Shown piece after piece: positions 54,275 through 63,711 of a stretch of 64,000 bases of DNA. The DNA is from Azorinus chamasolen (Eukaryota; Mollusca; Bivalvia; Cardiida; Solecurtidae). The position numbers and the translations under genes were made by a program. The notes below the pieces were generated by a model that searched no databases, had not been told where the DNA came from, and saw only the letters and a program-made list of their open reading frames with translations. The stretch covers positions 25,223,869-25,287,868 of the forward strand of contig OY755242.1 in assembly GCA_963576725.1 (NCBI GenBank), read 5' to 3'. Every line of letters starts with the position of its first letter. Positions within the stretch are counted from its first letter, which is position 1.

Positions 54275-57143
54275 GTTTATGGAGAAATCGCCTAGTGACG
54301 AAATCGCCTACAATTAGATATAGAGTAAACCTATCTACTGTATCTAAGGTTTTAGAGAGGGCTGTATATAATCAATTAGAAAGATTTTTAGTTAAACATG
54401 GACTTTTATATGAATATCAAAGTGGTTTCAGAGGTAGCTACTCTACAGATTCCTGTCTCATTCATTTAACGGACCACATAAGAAAACAAGCAGCAAAAGG
54501 ACTGTTCACAGGTATGATTATGTTAGACCTTCAAAAAGCGTTTGACACAGTCGACCATGAAATCTTATGTGGGAAACTTAAATGTATGGGAGTGGAATCT
54601 GTGGAGTGGTTCAGATCATATCTGTCAGACAGAACTCAAACTATACATGTCAATAACTCTCAGTCTGATTATTCAAATGTTACTTGTGGAGTACCGCAAG
54701 GAAGCATCCTTGGTCCACTACTCTTTTTATGTTATATAAATGATATGAGTTGTTCCATAAGTGATAAGTGTAAACTTGCTTTGTATGCAGATGACAGTGC
54801 AATTCTTTTTTCCCATAAAGATAAAAATGTAATAAGTAGTGTTTTATCACATGAATTAGAAAACTGTAGTAAATGGCTCATTGACAATAAGTTATCATTA
54901 CACCTTGGAAAAACAGAATGTATACTATTTGGGTCTAAACGTAGACTCAGTAATGTTGATACTTTTTCAGTTACAAGTAATGGTCACACCATTGAGTCTC
55001 AAACCTCTGTTAAATATCTAGGTTCAACCATTGATAACGATTTATCTGGGATTTCAATTGTAAACTCTATTACAAAAAAGGTAGATGCTAGACTTAAATT
55101 TTTGTACAGACAACGGCGTTTTTTAAACCGTTCTCTGAGAAAAACTCTTTGTAACTCTCTAATTCAGTGCCATTTCGATTACTCAATTGCATCATGGTAC
55201 TCTGGGCTTACTAAACAATTAAAGAACAGACTTCAGGTAGCTCAAAATAAAGTTGTTAGATTCATCAACAACTTTAGTCCCAGAGCTTCTTTGAAATCTG
55301 ATCACTTTATAGAATTAGGCTTTTTAAACATTGAAAAGAGATGTAAACAATTGAAACTGAACCACGTTCACAAAATTTTTAACAATAAGTGTCCTTCATA
55401 TCTTCATGATGACTTTCGGAAACTAAGCGACGTTCATTCTTATGGGAACAAACCTAATTTTTATGTCCCACGTGTTAATGGGTTTACTTCTCAAACTTTT
55501 TATTACAGTGGCATTTTGGACTGGAATTCTTTGCCAGAGAATATAAAATTAATGAAGGCCAAATTTGCTTTCAAGAAGATGGTCAAGAAAGCCCTTATGG
55601 AAGAAATGAAGGATGAGGAGAACAGAGATTATGTATACTTTTAATTAATATAATGTATGTTTTAATAATCAAATAAGTGTATAATCTGTGATAGATTGGC
55701 AATTGTGATAAATGTATGTCTAATTTCCATTCAAAGTAATATAATATATCTAAACATTTGTATTACCATGAATAATAGGCCTAAAATAGAGTTCTCCATA
55801 TGTATGTGGAAAGCTCTCGTTTTAGATTTTTTCCTGTTATTTTTGCATAATTAACAGACTCAGCAGACCCTGATCAGTAAATTTTAATTTCAATTTACTG
55901 TTTTGAGCCTGCTCTGTCTATACATTTTCAAATTTTTGTAACTGTTTCGCTAAATCTATATAGGACCCCGTTGGAAATAAGTTGAAAAACTTTACGGGTT
56001 ATCCTGTGTATGTATAACATGTCTTTTTTATATAAATAACAAGAAGTCGATAATCTGTTATGTCAAATTGTATGACTGTAATTGTATTGATGACATATAT
56101 ATGTATATATATACACAAATAAATCTATCTATAACCAATGGGAGAAATCGCCTAGAAAGCAATTATATAGTGTTTGTATTTCGCACCTATGGTACAGGAC
56201 GGTTAACATGACAGAACTTTAAAAAATGTTTGTAACAAGATTAAATTGTTATGTGGTATTATTTTCCAGATCAAGATTGACCAAGATTGATCGATCAGTG
56301 TAGCCCCTGATCACTACATAGAATCAATTTGACAGAAGATATCTATATATAAGGAGTGATAATTATAATATTTATGCAGAAAGTAAGAATGTCATACGCA
56401 CGGAACAGGTTATTGTATGAGTCTTATGTCTAGTCAGATGATCTGGATCTGATCAGTGTAACCCCTGATCACTACATAGACTTTGACAGAAAATGGTAAA
56501 AAGAGCGATAATGATATCAATAGTTATGGCAAATTTGCAGAGTGAAAATATCTAAGTCTTAATCACTGTAATATGATCTGGATCCAGTAAATGGATTAGC
56601 AATATTATTATAAAAACTGTCTGTTATCACAGTAAAAAATAAAATTATTATAATGGGACGTAATGGGATACGTCACTTCATAGGAAGTGAATAATTCCAC
56701 AGACCACCGACAAGATTTTTTTTATTTTTTACCGACATTTTGTACTAACTAAAATTGCATTTCGAAAATGTATTGGATGCAGATCATCTAACAAGAAGTA
56801 AGACTCATATTATAACTTATTTCTTGCGTATGACATTTTCACTTTCTGCTAATATTCGGTATATAATTATCAACCCCTGTAATATTGGGCTGTCAAACTC
56901 CAGGAGGTGATAAGTGGCCGCACTGATCGTCCAATCTTGGTCATCTTGATTTGGAAAACAACACAACAGGACAATTTATTCTTGTTACAAACACTCTGTA
57001 TAGTTCTCTCATGTCATCACTACCTGCACCATGGGTGCAAAATACAATCACTATATAATTGCTTTCTAGGCGATTTCTCCAATTGGTTTACTATATATCT
57101 AATTGTAGGCGATTTCGTCACTAGGCGATTTCTCCAGCACCCC
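54275..57143. mobile_element. MULE-like foldback element with ~500-bp arms and 9-bp target duplication, split by a LINE
   Basis: TTCGCTGTG lies on both sides (54266-54274 and 57144-57152). The left arm (54275-54331 plus 56137 to about 56480) is repeated inverted at about 56760-57143. Landmarks are GGAGAAATCGCCTAGTGACG, CTAGAAAGCAATTATATAGT, GATTGACCAAGATTG and AGCAGAAAGTGAAAATG-like sequence. The right arm is intact and shows what the left arm looked like before the LINE entered. Apart from the LINE there is no protein-coding content. Confidence 0.85.
54332..56131 (+). mobile_element. 5'-truncated LINE with intact reverse transcriptase frame
   Basis: A continuous frame ends at 55644 with TAA. 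Upstream it runs into the host element without an ATG, so the first ~12 codons (from 54295) are not LINE. Counting from 54295: LDLQKAFDTVDH at 77-88 (fingers/palm), VPQGSILGP at 133-141, and YADDS at 164-168 with both catalytic Asp. The tail has DWNSLPENIKLMKAKFAFKK. Motifs fit the jockey/CR1-like clades. The endonuclease and most of ORF2's N-terminus are missing. The 3' UTR (to ~56131) ends in ATAAATCTATCTATAACC. It was inserted into the left MULE arm with a short TAAACC/TAACC duplication. Dead but recent. Confidence 0.9.
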
Positions 57144-57204
57144 TTCGCTGTGTACAAGTATTTCGTTGTGCAATCACAGCTGTGGAGTGCACTGGTTGCA
57201 CAAT

Positions 57205-57320
57205 CAACTTGTAAATGGTGCAGACCCTGATGAGACAGCTCCTGCATGAGCTGTCTCATCTGGGTATTCGCTATTTACAGGTAGGTATATTGACGCGATT
57301 AGCAAGCGAAGGGTTAAACG
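57205..57320. repeat. Hairpin of family-B type
   Basis: GTGCAGACCCTGATGAGACA / TGAGCTGTCTCATCTGGG around GCTCCTGCATGAGC, followed by GCGAAGGGTTAA at 57306-57317. Confidence 0.65.
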
Positions 57321-57410
57321 TGTCACCTGTGCCTGCTGATTGGATTAAGGCTGGCAATAGGTTCCATTGAGATATTGGGTTCAAGTGGCACATAGACGTA
57401 TATTGCTTTT

Positions 57411-57632
57411 ATGGACAATTCAAAGTTTACGACCATCATGTCACATTCATGTGTTTTAGTTTGGTTTATGACGGAATTAACTTGTGAGGTCGATGTTTTA
57501 TGGGACGAATGTCGTGTGTATTATTTTTTATTAAAGCTTAATCACTTACTTGAATATAAACGTTTTCGCAAGACAAAGTACGCGACCATTGGCAGTGTTC
57601 CAGCAGCAAAAGCAGCCGTTATACGACCTGGT
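57411..57632 (+). CDS. Possible first coding exon of an unrecognised gene
   Basis: ATG opens 74 codons that end exactly in phase 0 at a strong GTGAGT donor (57633). The product contains WDECRVYYFLLKLNHLLEY then KRFRKTKYATIGSVP, a hydrophobic/basic mix with non-repetitive composition. An internal ATG at 57468 could also start it. It lies just outside the nested transposons and within unique-looking DNA. I do not recognise the family and no following exon was identified. It could be chance. Confidence 0.3.
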
Positions 57633-57639
57633 GTGAGTT

Positions 57640-58290
57640 TTTGTAGTTTAAAAGTAGGTTCTTTGGCCATCTTTCAATTTTTCTGAAATTGCATAATTGT
57701 TCTGAAGTATGTTACGATCTATAAAGGGTCCGAATAGTCAACCTAGTCAACTATTTGTCGGCATATCCGCCTAAAGTATCGGCTGTACTTTTCATCGTCA
57801 AGAGTTGTCACCCGTTGTCCGTTAGGTATATTAAATGTCTCTGGTCAAACTGTGCAAAATAAATCCATAATAATTATATCCATATAATTATATAAACCCA
57901 GGTATATTATTTATTTTGTATACCAGACTTTGTGAATAAATATTACTTGACTTAACTTGACTTGACTCGACTTTTTAAATAGGGATATCTTTAACAAATA
58001 AATAAAACAGGTAAGAGTTGCAAAACTTGTATATAGATTAGGCCTGAGACATAATTATACAGTATAGATAGATAGATAGATATACATTCATATGCATGCA
58101 TATGTCTCTGATTAGGTCTACACCATTTTTATCAGTTCTATGAATATCAATAAACTGGTGGAAGCTAAATGCATGTAGATCTAAGTAAACGTTCCCGGTA
58201 TTCGCAAGCCTAACATTGTTTATATTAATTCTTACCCCACTGTGAAACATATTGTCTGCTTAACTTTGGACATGTCTACACCCAATTCGT
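57640..58290. other. No gene recognised
   Basis: Contains CTTGACTTAACTTGACTTGA near 57950 and (TAGA)n at about 58066-58081, both short microsatellites. Nothing else was supported. Confidence 0.4.
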
Positions 58291-58299
58291 TTAAGCAAT

Positions 58300-58625
58300 T
58301 ACCCCCACCACCCCATGAATATTTATGTAAGATATATTGACGTCATTAAAATTAATAACATGAATTTGTTTTAATAGCAAATGGGCATACGAATTTTTGT
58401 CCTTGGTAGAAACTGCAGAATCCTATCTATAGTACGTATATCATAAACAAACAGAGCAGACCCCTGGGTCTGCAGACCCCTGGGTCTGCTCTGTTTGCAA
58501 TGACGTAGAAAGGCGTATTTATGGATTAACTTTCAAGAAACTATTGACCGAGCGTCAAACAATTAGGGTCCTGATATGAGACGCTTAGTTACTTGGCATC
58601 TCATCTGGATCCAAGTGGTTTAAAA
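58300..58625. repeat. Family-B and family-D palindromes
   Basis: 58445-58500: AAACAGAGCAGACCCCTGGG, with the CAGACCCCTGGGTCTG segment duplicated. 58552-58624: AATTAGGGTCCTGATATGAG / ATCTCATCTGGATCCAAG. The stretch before has CCATGAATATTTATG-type MITE interior. Confidence 0.65.
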
Positions 58626-58775
58626 ACCGGATCTGGTCACGGATAGCAGGATAAATCGAGGGACCAACATAATTATACAGTTCCACGCACACTTGATATT
58701 AAAACCATAATTATATTGCTGCAACTGTAGCCGGGTAGAGATTATTGTGAAATAAGTTGATAGGCTTTACTGTGT

Positions 58776-58848
58776 GGCTTGGTAGCTCAGTCGGTAGAGT
58801 GTTGGCATGTTAAGCCAGAGGCCCTGGTTTCGAGTCCCAACCGAGTCA
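58776..58848 (+). tRNA. tRNA-Asn(GTT)-like cloverleaf inside LTR1
   Basis: 73 nt fold as a full cloverleaf. Acceptor GGCTTGG/CCGAGTC pairs at all seven positions (two G-T). D stem GCTC/GAGT; anticodon stem TTGGC/GCCAG with loop ATGTTAA (anticodon GTT); T arm CTGGT-TTCGAGT-CCCAA with two mismatches; discriminator A. Box A TAGCTCAGTCGG fits the consensus exactly; box B GTTTCGAGTCC has one deviation. A T5 run at 58853-58857 would stop Pol III. It is likely a promoter module of the LTR, not a working tRNA. Confidence 0.75.
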
Positions 58849-59064
58849 CAACTTTTTCACCATGTTACATTTGGCGCCCAACGTGAATAATCCACAAGGT
58901 GGTTTCTGAGGGGGTAATGTGGAGATTATATGAAAATAATTTGTTATAACAAGAAACTCATGGAGTGTTCTTTGAGTAAGACTTCGGGACGAATTCTTGT
59001 GTAGAGTGGGTGTGTGTAGCCGGGTAGAGATTATGGTGAAATAAGTTGATAGGCTTTACTGTAT

Positions 59065-59137
59065 GGCTTGGTAGGTCAGTCGGTAGAGTGTTGGCATGTT
59101 AAGCCAGAGGCCCTGGATTCGAGTCCCAGTCGAGTCA
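59065..59137 (+). tRNA. Second tRNA-like unit, inside LTR2
   Basis: The same 73-nt unit as in LTR1. Here the T stem has regained one pair (CTGGA/CCCAG), but the D stem has a G-G clash (GGTC/GAGT) and box A reads TAGGTCAGTCGG. T5 follows at 59142-59146. Mutations differ from LTR1, as expected for independent decay after insertion. Confidence 0.7.
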
Positions 59138-59164
59138 TAACTTTTTCACCATGTTACACAACTC

Positions 59165-59600
59165 TCCGAGGCGAATCTATGAAAAGTATATATATATACT
59201 ATAGTTCGGTTTTGACCCGTGAGCTGTGACCTTTAGGGCCAGCCCACCGTAGAGGTAAAACGCGTCTCAAACCATGTACATGTGTATAGCTCGAACAATT
59301 TGACCTGGACCCTCACCTTTATGCAGAATACATAATGAGAGAGATGACGCTGTAAAAATAAAACTCCGCCGGTAAGTCGTGAAGTCTATTCTCGCTGAAA
59401 TAAACTCGTGCATATGTAAACCATACAATCATGAGTGTGCCCATGCATAGTTGCTTACCGGGACAGGTGCCGAGGATAAACCCGTGCAATGTTACGAATA
59501 ATTGTTATTTATGCAAATAAGGTAGGTCAGGGTCCAGGTCCAATTGTTCGAGCTATATTTGTTCCGGAGTTACCTGTGGTTATACAGACAAGTAATAAGC
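59165..59600. other. No gene recognised
   Basis: Two related segments near 59220-59320 and 59500-59570 (TTGACCTGGACCCTCACC and its complement-like AGGGTCCAGGTCCAATTGTT; GTGTATAGCTCGAACAATTT / AATTGTTCGAGCTATA) form a loose inverted repeat, probably another decayed element. Confidence 0.5.
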
Positions 59601-59605
59601 ATAAA

Positions 59606-59809
59606 CAGTTAAACTTCTCTATAACGGCCACTAAATTGTGTTAATAAGTTGGTATTTAGGGCAGGTGGCTGCTTAAAGCAAGGTGAAAGTAAAACAGAAC
59701 GCTCGTATAGGAGCGTTCTGTTTTACTTTTACCTTGCTTTAAGGAGCCACCTGCCTTTAACACAAAATACTTTATGTAATTTAGTGGCCGTTATATAGAT
59801 GTTTTACTG
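59606..59809. mobile_element. Family-C MITE with a long, nearly perfect hairpin
   Basis: CAGTTAAACTTCTCTATAAC ... ATAGATGTTTTACTG + TA. The core from about 59660 to 59752 is GGCAGGTGGCTGCTTAAAGC through AACGCTCGTATAGGAGCGTT to its complement, more than 40 bp per arm. Confidence 0.88.
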
Positions 59810-59814
59810 TATAT

Positions 59815-60520
59815 ACTAATAATGCACGACTACTACGAGCTGCTTGTGACAACCATTGTCCACTTATCCATAACCTAGAATAGTTGCAACTTCTATAAAT
59901 AGAAAAGTGCAATCACGGCTCAGCGCTCGAAATCGAACTATAGCTGTGTTCAAATACCATTACATAAAATCATCTTATACATATTCATTAGGCTATTATT
60001 TCATATATGAATATTCATCAGGTAAAAGGTTAACCGATGAAAGTACATTATGACAGTGTTAATATACATATCTTTGTGCATTGGTGTATCCCCTTATCCC
60101 AGCATTGACTCGTGGCATTGACAATGCTCTCGGAGCACCTCAGCTATTTCTACGAAATAGACTATTACTGGTGTGGTCAACTCTGACTGAATACTACGAG
60201 TATTTGCGAATGATTGGCAAGGGTACACCACCCCATCGCATTGGAACAGGGCAAGGTCCGCAGTATTTTGTTGTCATAAATTGAAGAAATCCCTTTCCTG
60301 ATAGAAACATTTTTGTTTTACATTTGTGTTAACAGAGTAGACCCAGATCAGATGGTTCATTTAGGAGTCATTTGATCAGGAACTCATCCGTTTGCATATG
60401 GAATAGTACAAATCTGAATTAAGAGTTCCTGCTATGGCCAAGTATACACCATTAAAACATCAGACATAAATATTCGTGATGTATTTATTTCATTGATGCA
60501 TACCACCTGGTAAAACATTA
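59815..60520. other. Degraded MITE DNA, no convincing gene
   Basis: A 67-codon frame at 60081-60284 has no recognisable motif or splice sites. A weak family-B core lies at 60330-60400 (ACAGAGTAGACCCAGATCAG ...). Confidence 0.4.
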
Positions 60521-60525
60521 CGCCA

Positions 60526-60754
60526 TTAACTCATTCTCTCCTAGACTATTTTTAAACCCAACCTCTTTGAATTAATATGTCTAAAAGGAGCATTAACTTT
60601 TAAAAAGGAGAATTTTAGATTGGCGTAGTTTTTAAACCATTGTGATAAATCGAGCATTTGCTTCATAGGAGCAAATGCTCTATTTATCACAATGATTTCA
60701 AATAATGAGTTTTACAGAGGCTCAAAAAGGCTTCAGTAGGAGAGATTGTGTTAA
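60526..60754. mobile_element. Family-A TTAA MITE
   Basis: TTAACTCATTCTCTCCTAGA ... AGGAGAGATTGTGTTAA with TTAA at both edges. Hairpin arms ATTGTGATAAATCGAGCATT and complement; centre GCTTCATAGGAGC. Confidence 0.85.
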
Positions 60755-60797
60755 CAACTCTTAGCACGCTTGCTGCGAAACCGCGATTACCAATGCA

Positions 60798-60862
60798 AAT
60801 TATTTGGATCTAGACAGACGTCGTATAATGAGGTGTTTCATCAGGATCCAAATTATTTAGCA
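60798..60862. repeat. Family-D palindrome
   Basis: AAATTATTTGGATCTAGACA / CATCAGGATCCAAATTATTT, between the TTAA MITE and the lectin gene. Confidence 0.7.
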
Positions 60863-61032
60863 TGTTGACCATATTTTCGCTCTAAGTAACTCGGGTCTGA
60901 TCATGATCCAAGCTCTATGACACACACTCAATAGTTCCAATTTGAATCAATCAGAAGTAAGTCAAATTACAGAAAATGTTGGGCAAATATCAACGTTTTG
61001 CACAATGTTAACCACACCTCTCTATATATATC

Positions 61033-62058
61033 CTACATAGAAAAGATCTCGACTTCACACAGCTGAAGAAAGTCCGTTTCCTGTAGTTGTATTTTTACGT
61101 ATCTTCCGACTACACGTTCAGAGTTGGTTAAGGAAATGAGTTGTCCTGTATCAACGACTCCATGCCTTGTTGCAAATACACTGAAGGGACCTTCCATTGC
61201 TTCACTCACATACATTACAAAATTGCGTAGCCTTTCACCACAACAATCGCCACGGTTATAGATAACAACCCTGGCGATGTAGAAGGTGTCCTGCAAGTCC
61301 ACAAACCACCACGCTTTGTTGTCATTCTGTGTATGCGTGCAGGAATGTTCATGCATATTAGTATTCGAGTCACCATCATTTGCCTTGCCCGCCGTAGAGT
61401 AATGGTAATGGGTTGAGCTTTGAAAAGCTGGTTTGTGTTTTGCAATGTTAACAGGACGTGTAATGCTCCTGAGATCTAAAGACATACTCTGAACTCTAGC
61501 ATCTAACATTTTTATATCATTAAGGATTGTCTCAGTCGTTTTATTGTGATCTTCTAGTTTGTTGCAACAGTTATATTTCTCTACTAGATCATGCGTTTCT
61601 CTTGACCTGTTTTTATTATATTCCAAGAGATATGCGTGGCCTCTTTCTAGACGAGTCAGATAGTCTGCCATTATTGCAAGTGACTCCGTCATGTTTTTGT
61701 TGGTGTCGAACAATGCCTGTAGTTTTTCGTGCACTTTACCGAGGTCACGTTTAATTCTATTTTCGCTATTATGTCGATGTGTCTTTTCAGCCTTAAACGC
61801 CGTTAGCAAAGTGTTCATAAATTGATCATTGGTTTCATTCATTTTCAGCTTTAGTTGTGCTTCGTCGTCTGTTAAAGTCCGATATTGGTCCTCATTCACT
61901 GGCTTTGGTTCAGTACTGTTATCTGGAACATACTGCAGCAGCTCTTCACGAATTTTATCTAGTGCATCTGCTATTTTGTAAAGTCTTTTCTCTGGTTTCC
62001 GTGCATGGACAACACTGAACAAGAGAACCCCAAATAACGCCAAAGCACGCAAGTCCAT
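61033..62058 (-). CDS. Secreted F-type lectin with N-terminal coiled coil, intronless
   Basis: 341 residues. Residues 1-19 (MDLRALALFGVLLFSVVHA) look like a signal peptide. Residues ~21-200 are charged, heptad-like helices expected to form a coiled-coil stalk, with five N-x-S/T sites and a Cys pair at 164-165. Residues ~203-341 form an F-type lectin (FTP) domain: KANDGD calcium loop at 225-230, and H242, R269, D271 and R276 in the exact family motif H-x26-R-x-D-x4-R (NRGDCCGERL, with the adjacent C272-C273 pair). Known role: calcium-dependent L-fucose binding in innate recognition. The stalk suggests oligomers. Start ATG context is AAAATGG. No frame breaks. Confidence 0.93.
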   Translation of the reverse strand: MDLRALALFGVLLFSVVHARKPEKRLYKIADALDKIREELLQYVPDNSTEPKPVNEDQYRTLTDDEAQLKLKMNETNDQFMNTLLTAFKAEKTHRHNSENRIKRDLGKVHEKLQALFDTNKNMTESLAIMADYLTRLERGHAYLLEYNKNRSRETHDLVEKYNCCNKLEDHNKTTETILNDIKMLDARVQSMSLDLRSITRPVNIAKHKPAFQSSTHYHYSTAGKANDGDSNTNMHEHSCTHTQNDNKAWWFVDLQDTFYIARVVIYNRGDCCGERLRNFVMYVSEAMEGPFSVFATRHGVVDTGQLISLTNSERVVGRYVKIQLQETDFLQLCEVEIFSM

Positions 62059-62074
62059 TTTTGCTGATGTATTA

Positions 62075-62116
62075 TTACTCCAGTCGCTACACTGATACTG
62101 TAGCCTTATATCCGAG
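62075..62116 (-). promoter_or_regulatory. Possible core promoter of the F-type lectin gene
   Basis: On the minus strand GATATAAGGC (about 62105-62114) resembles a TATA box, and TATCAGTGTAG about 25-30 bases downstream contains a TCAGT initiator-like motif. This would give a 5' UTR of only ~25-35 bases. Position and motif only; no other evidence. Confidence 0.35.
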
Positions 62117-62119
62117 TAG

Positions 62120-62470
62120 AAATAGCTTAAAGCTAACCTTTAACCAGAAACAGTGTAAGCGGGACTATTGTATAGACATAATTAAAAACCAAAACATAAT
62201 TTGCCTAAACAAACATAACTGTATCTAAATGAGACGATGAGTAACTCGGCGTACCATTAGGATCCAGCTTGTTTGATGTTTGATGTGATTATGTTTCTGT
62301 TTGAAAGTCAATTTAAGAAAACTGCAACAGGCAACAAATTACACGCTAGCGAGAAGGTTAAGATAATTACACTGATCTTAAACTTTCATCTGCAATATTT
62401 GCCGTCTGCTTCATACTTTATTCTGCCTTAAAAAGTGTGGGAGTTCCAAGTAGACGGTGTCTCATCTTGA
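62120..62470. repeat. Upstream flank of the lectin with a family-D remnant
   Basis: AAATGAGACGATGAGTAACT / GGATCCAGCTTGTTTGATG at 62227-62278 is half of a family-D palindrome; AAGGTTAAG near 62352 may be its end. Nothing else was seen. Confidence 0.5.
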
Positions 62471-62475
62471 CAATA

Positions 62476-62566
62476 CCACTACTAACTACCTAACTACTAC
62501 TACTACTTTTTCTTCTTCTTCTGTTTCTTCTTCTCCTTCTTCTTCTTCTACATTCTACTACTACTG

Positions 62567-62600
<34 letters not shown>

Positions 62601-62606
62601 TACTTT

Positions 62607-62669
<63 letters not shown>

Positions 62670-62721
62670 AACTACTACTACTACTACTACTTCTACTACT
62701 ACTACTACTACTACTACAACA

Positions 62722-62768
<47 letters not shown>

Positions 62769-62840
62769 TACTACTGTTACTATTTCTTCTTCTTCGCCAT
62801 ATTCTACTACTACTATTGCTGTTGCTGCTACTACTGTTAC
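62476..62840. repeat. (CTA)n trinucleotide microsatellite with CTT and CTG variants
   Basis: About 360 bp of CTA repeats with (TTC)n patches at both ends. A 139-codon frame of mostly Tyr is an artefact of the triplet. Confidence 0.96.
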
Positions 62841-62869
62841 GAGTTTGAAAGTGGTTTACGTGCGGTAAA

Positions 62870-63708
62870 AAGCTAGATCACAAGGTAAAATAGCAGAAAA
62901 ATCTTGTGAACTGTCTAGAGGTCACATTTGTGGCCGAATCTTCATGAAACTTTATCAGAATGATTGTTTTGATAACATCTCGGAGTTGTTGAAAGTAGGT
63001 CAAGTAGAGTCAAAAACAAGGTCACTAGGTCAAACAGTAGAAAAACCTTGTGACACTCTAGAGGTCATGTTTTGTCCAATCTTCATGGCAATTGGTCAGA
63101 ATGATTGTCCTGGTGAAATCTTCAACGAGTTTAAAAGTGGGTTAGGTGGGTTCAGAAATTAGGTCACTGGGTCATATCTTAGAAAAATCTTGTTTACACT
63201 CCAGCAGCCACATTTTAGCCCAATCTTCCTCAAATGTTTTTCTCCGTGATATCAAGGTTGAATTTGATAATGGGAAGTGTGGGAATGAAAAATAGGTCAC
63301 TAAGTCAAATATTTAAAAAATCTTGTTTACACTCCAGCGGCCACATTTTAGCCCAATTTCCTCAAACTTGCTAAGAATGTTTGTCTGGGTGATATCAAGG
63401 TTGAGTTTGATCATGGGTGGGATGGGACCAAAAAGGTCACTAGGTCAATTCTATGAAAAATCACTCTAGAGGGCACATTTTTAGCCCAATCTTCCTTTGG
63501 TCAGAATGATTGCCTTGATAAAATCAATATTCTAAATCTATGAAAATCTTGTTCTCCAGAACCACTGCTCATGATCCACTATCAACATTGTTCAAATATT
63601 GTCCCTTAGGTCAATATTGGGGCCACCCATGGACTACCTGGCTATAATCTTTAAATCTATGGTAATCAGGTGAGCGATCAAGGGTCATCTTGGCCCTCTT
63701 GTTTCTGT
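62870..63708 (-). mobile_element. Tandem-repeat element with the AACAAGAGGGCC start but different units
   Basis: On the minus strand it begins near 63705 with AAACAAGAGGGCCAAGATGA and TCGCTCACC, like H1. Its units (~130-170 bp, at least four, with GGTCACTAGGTCAAA and CCACATTTTAGCCCAATCTT) are unrelated to H1 units. The 3' end is lost next to the CTA array. Confidence 0.8.
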
Positions 63709-63711
63709 TTT

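Larger units (their letters stand above)
58726..59158 (+). mobile_element. 433-bp miniature LTR retrotransposon (TRIM) with a tRNA gene-like unit in each LTR
   Basis: Two direct 144-bp LTRs (58726-58869 and 59015-59158) start TGTAGCCGGG and end CATGTTACA; they differ at 7 positions. CAAC is duplicated at 58722-58725 and 59159-59162. Directly after LTR1 is TTTGGCGCCCAACGTG, whose TGGCGCCCAACGTG part equals, from memory, the first 14 bases of the retroviral tRNA-Lys1,2 primer binding site. A purine-rich AGAGTGGGTGTG precedes LTR2. The 145-bp interior codes for nothing, so movement would depend on proteins from another element. Confidence 0.88.

Noticed and set aside
54275..57143. Reverse transcriptase as a natural part of the foldback-like element
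   Set aside because: The intact right arm lacks it; LINE junctions fall in the middle of the left arm's homology, so it is a later insertion.
58776..58848. Ordinary functional tRNA-Asn gene
   Set aside because: It is embedded in both LTRs of a retroelement, has T-stem mismatches and a sequence unlike the conserved animal tRNA-Asn I know.
60081..60284. 67-codon frame MVYPLIPALTRG
   Set aside because: No motif, no splice sites, surrounded by decayed MITEs.
62457..62876. 139-codon Tyr-rich protein
   Set aside because: Translation of the (CTA)n microsatellite.
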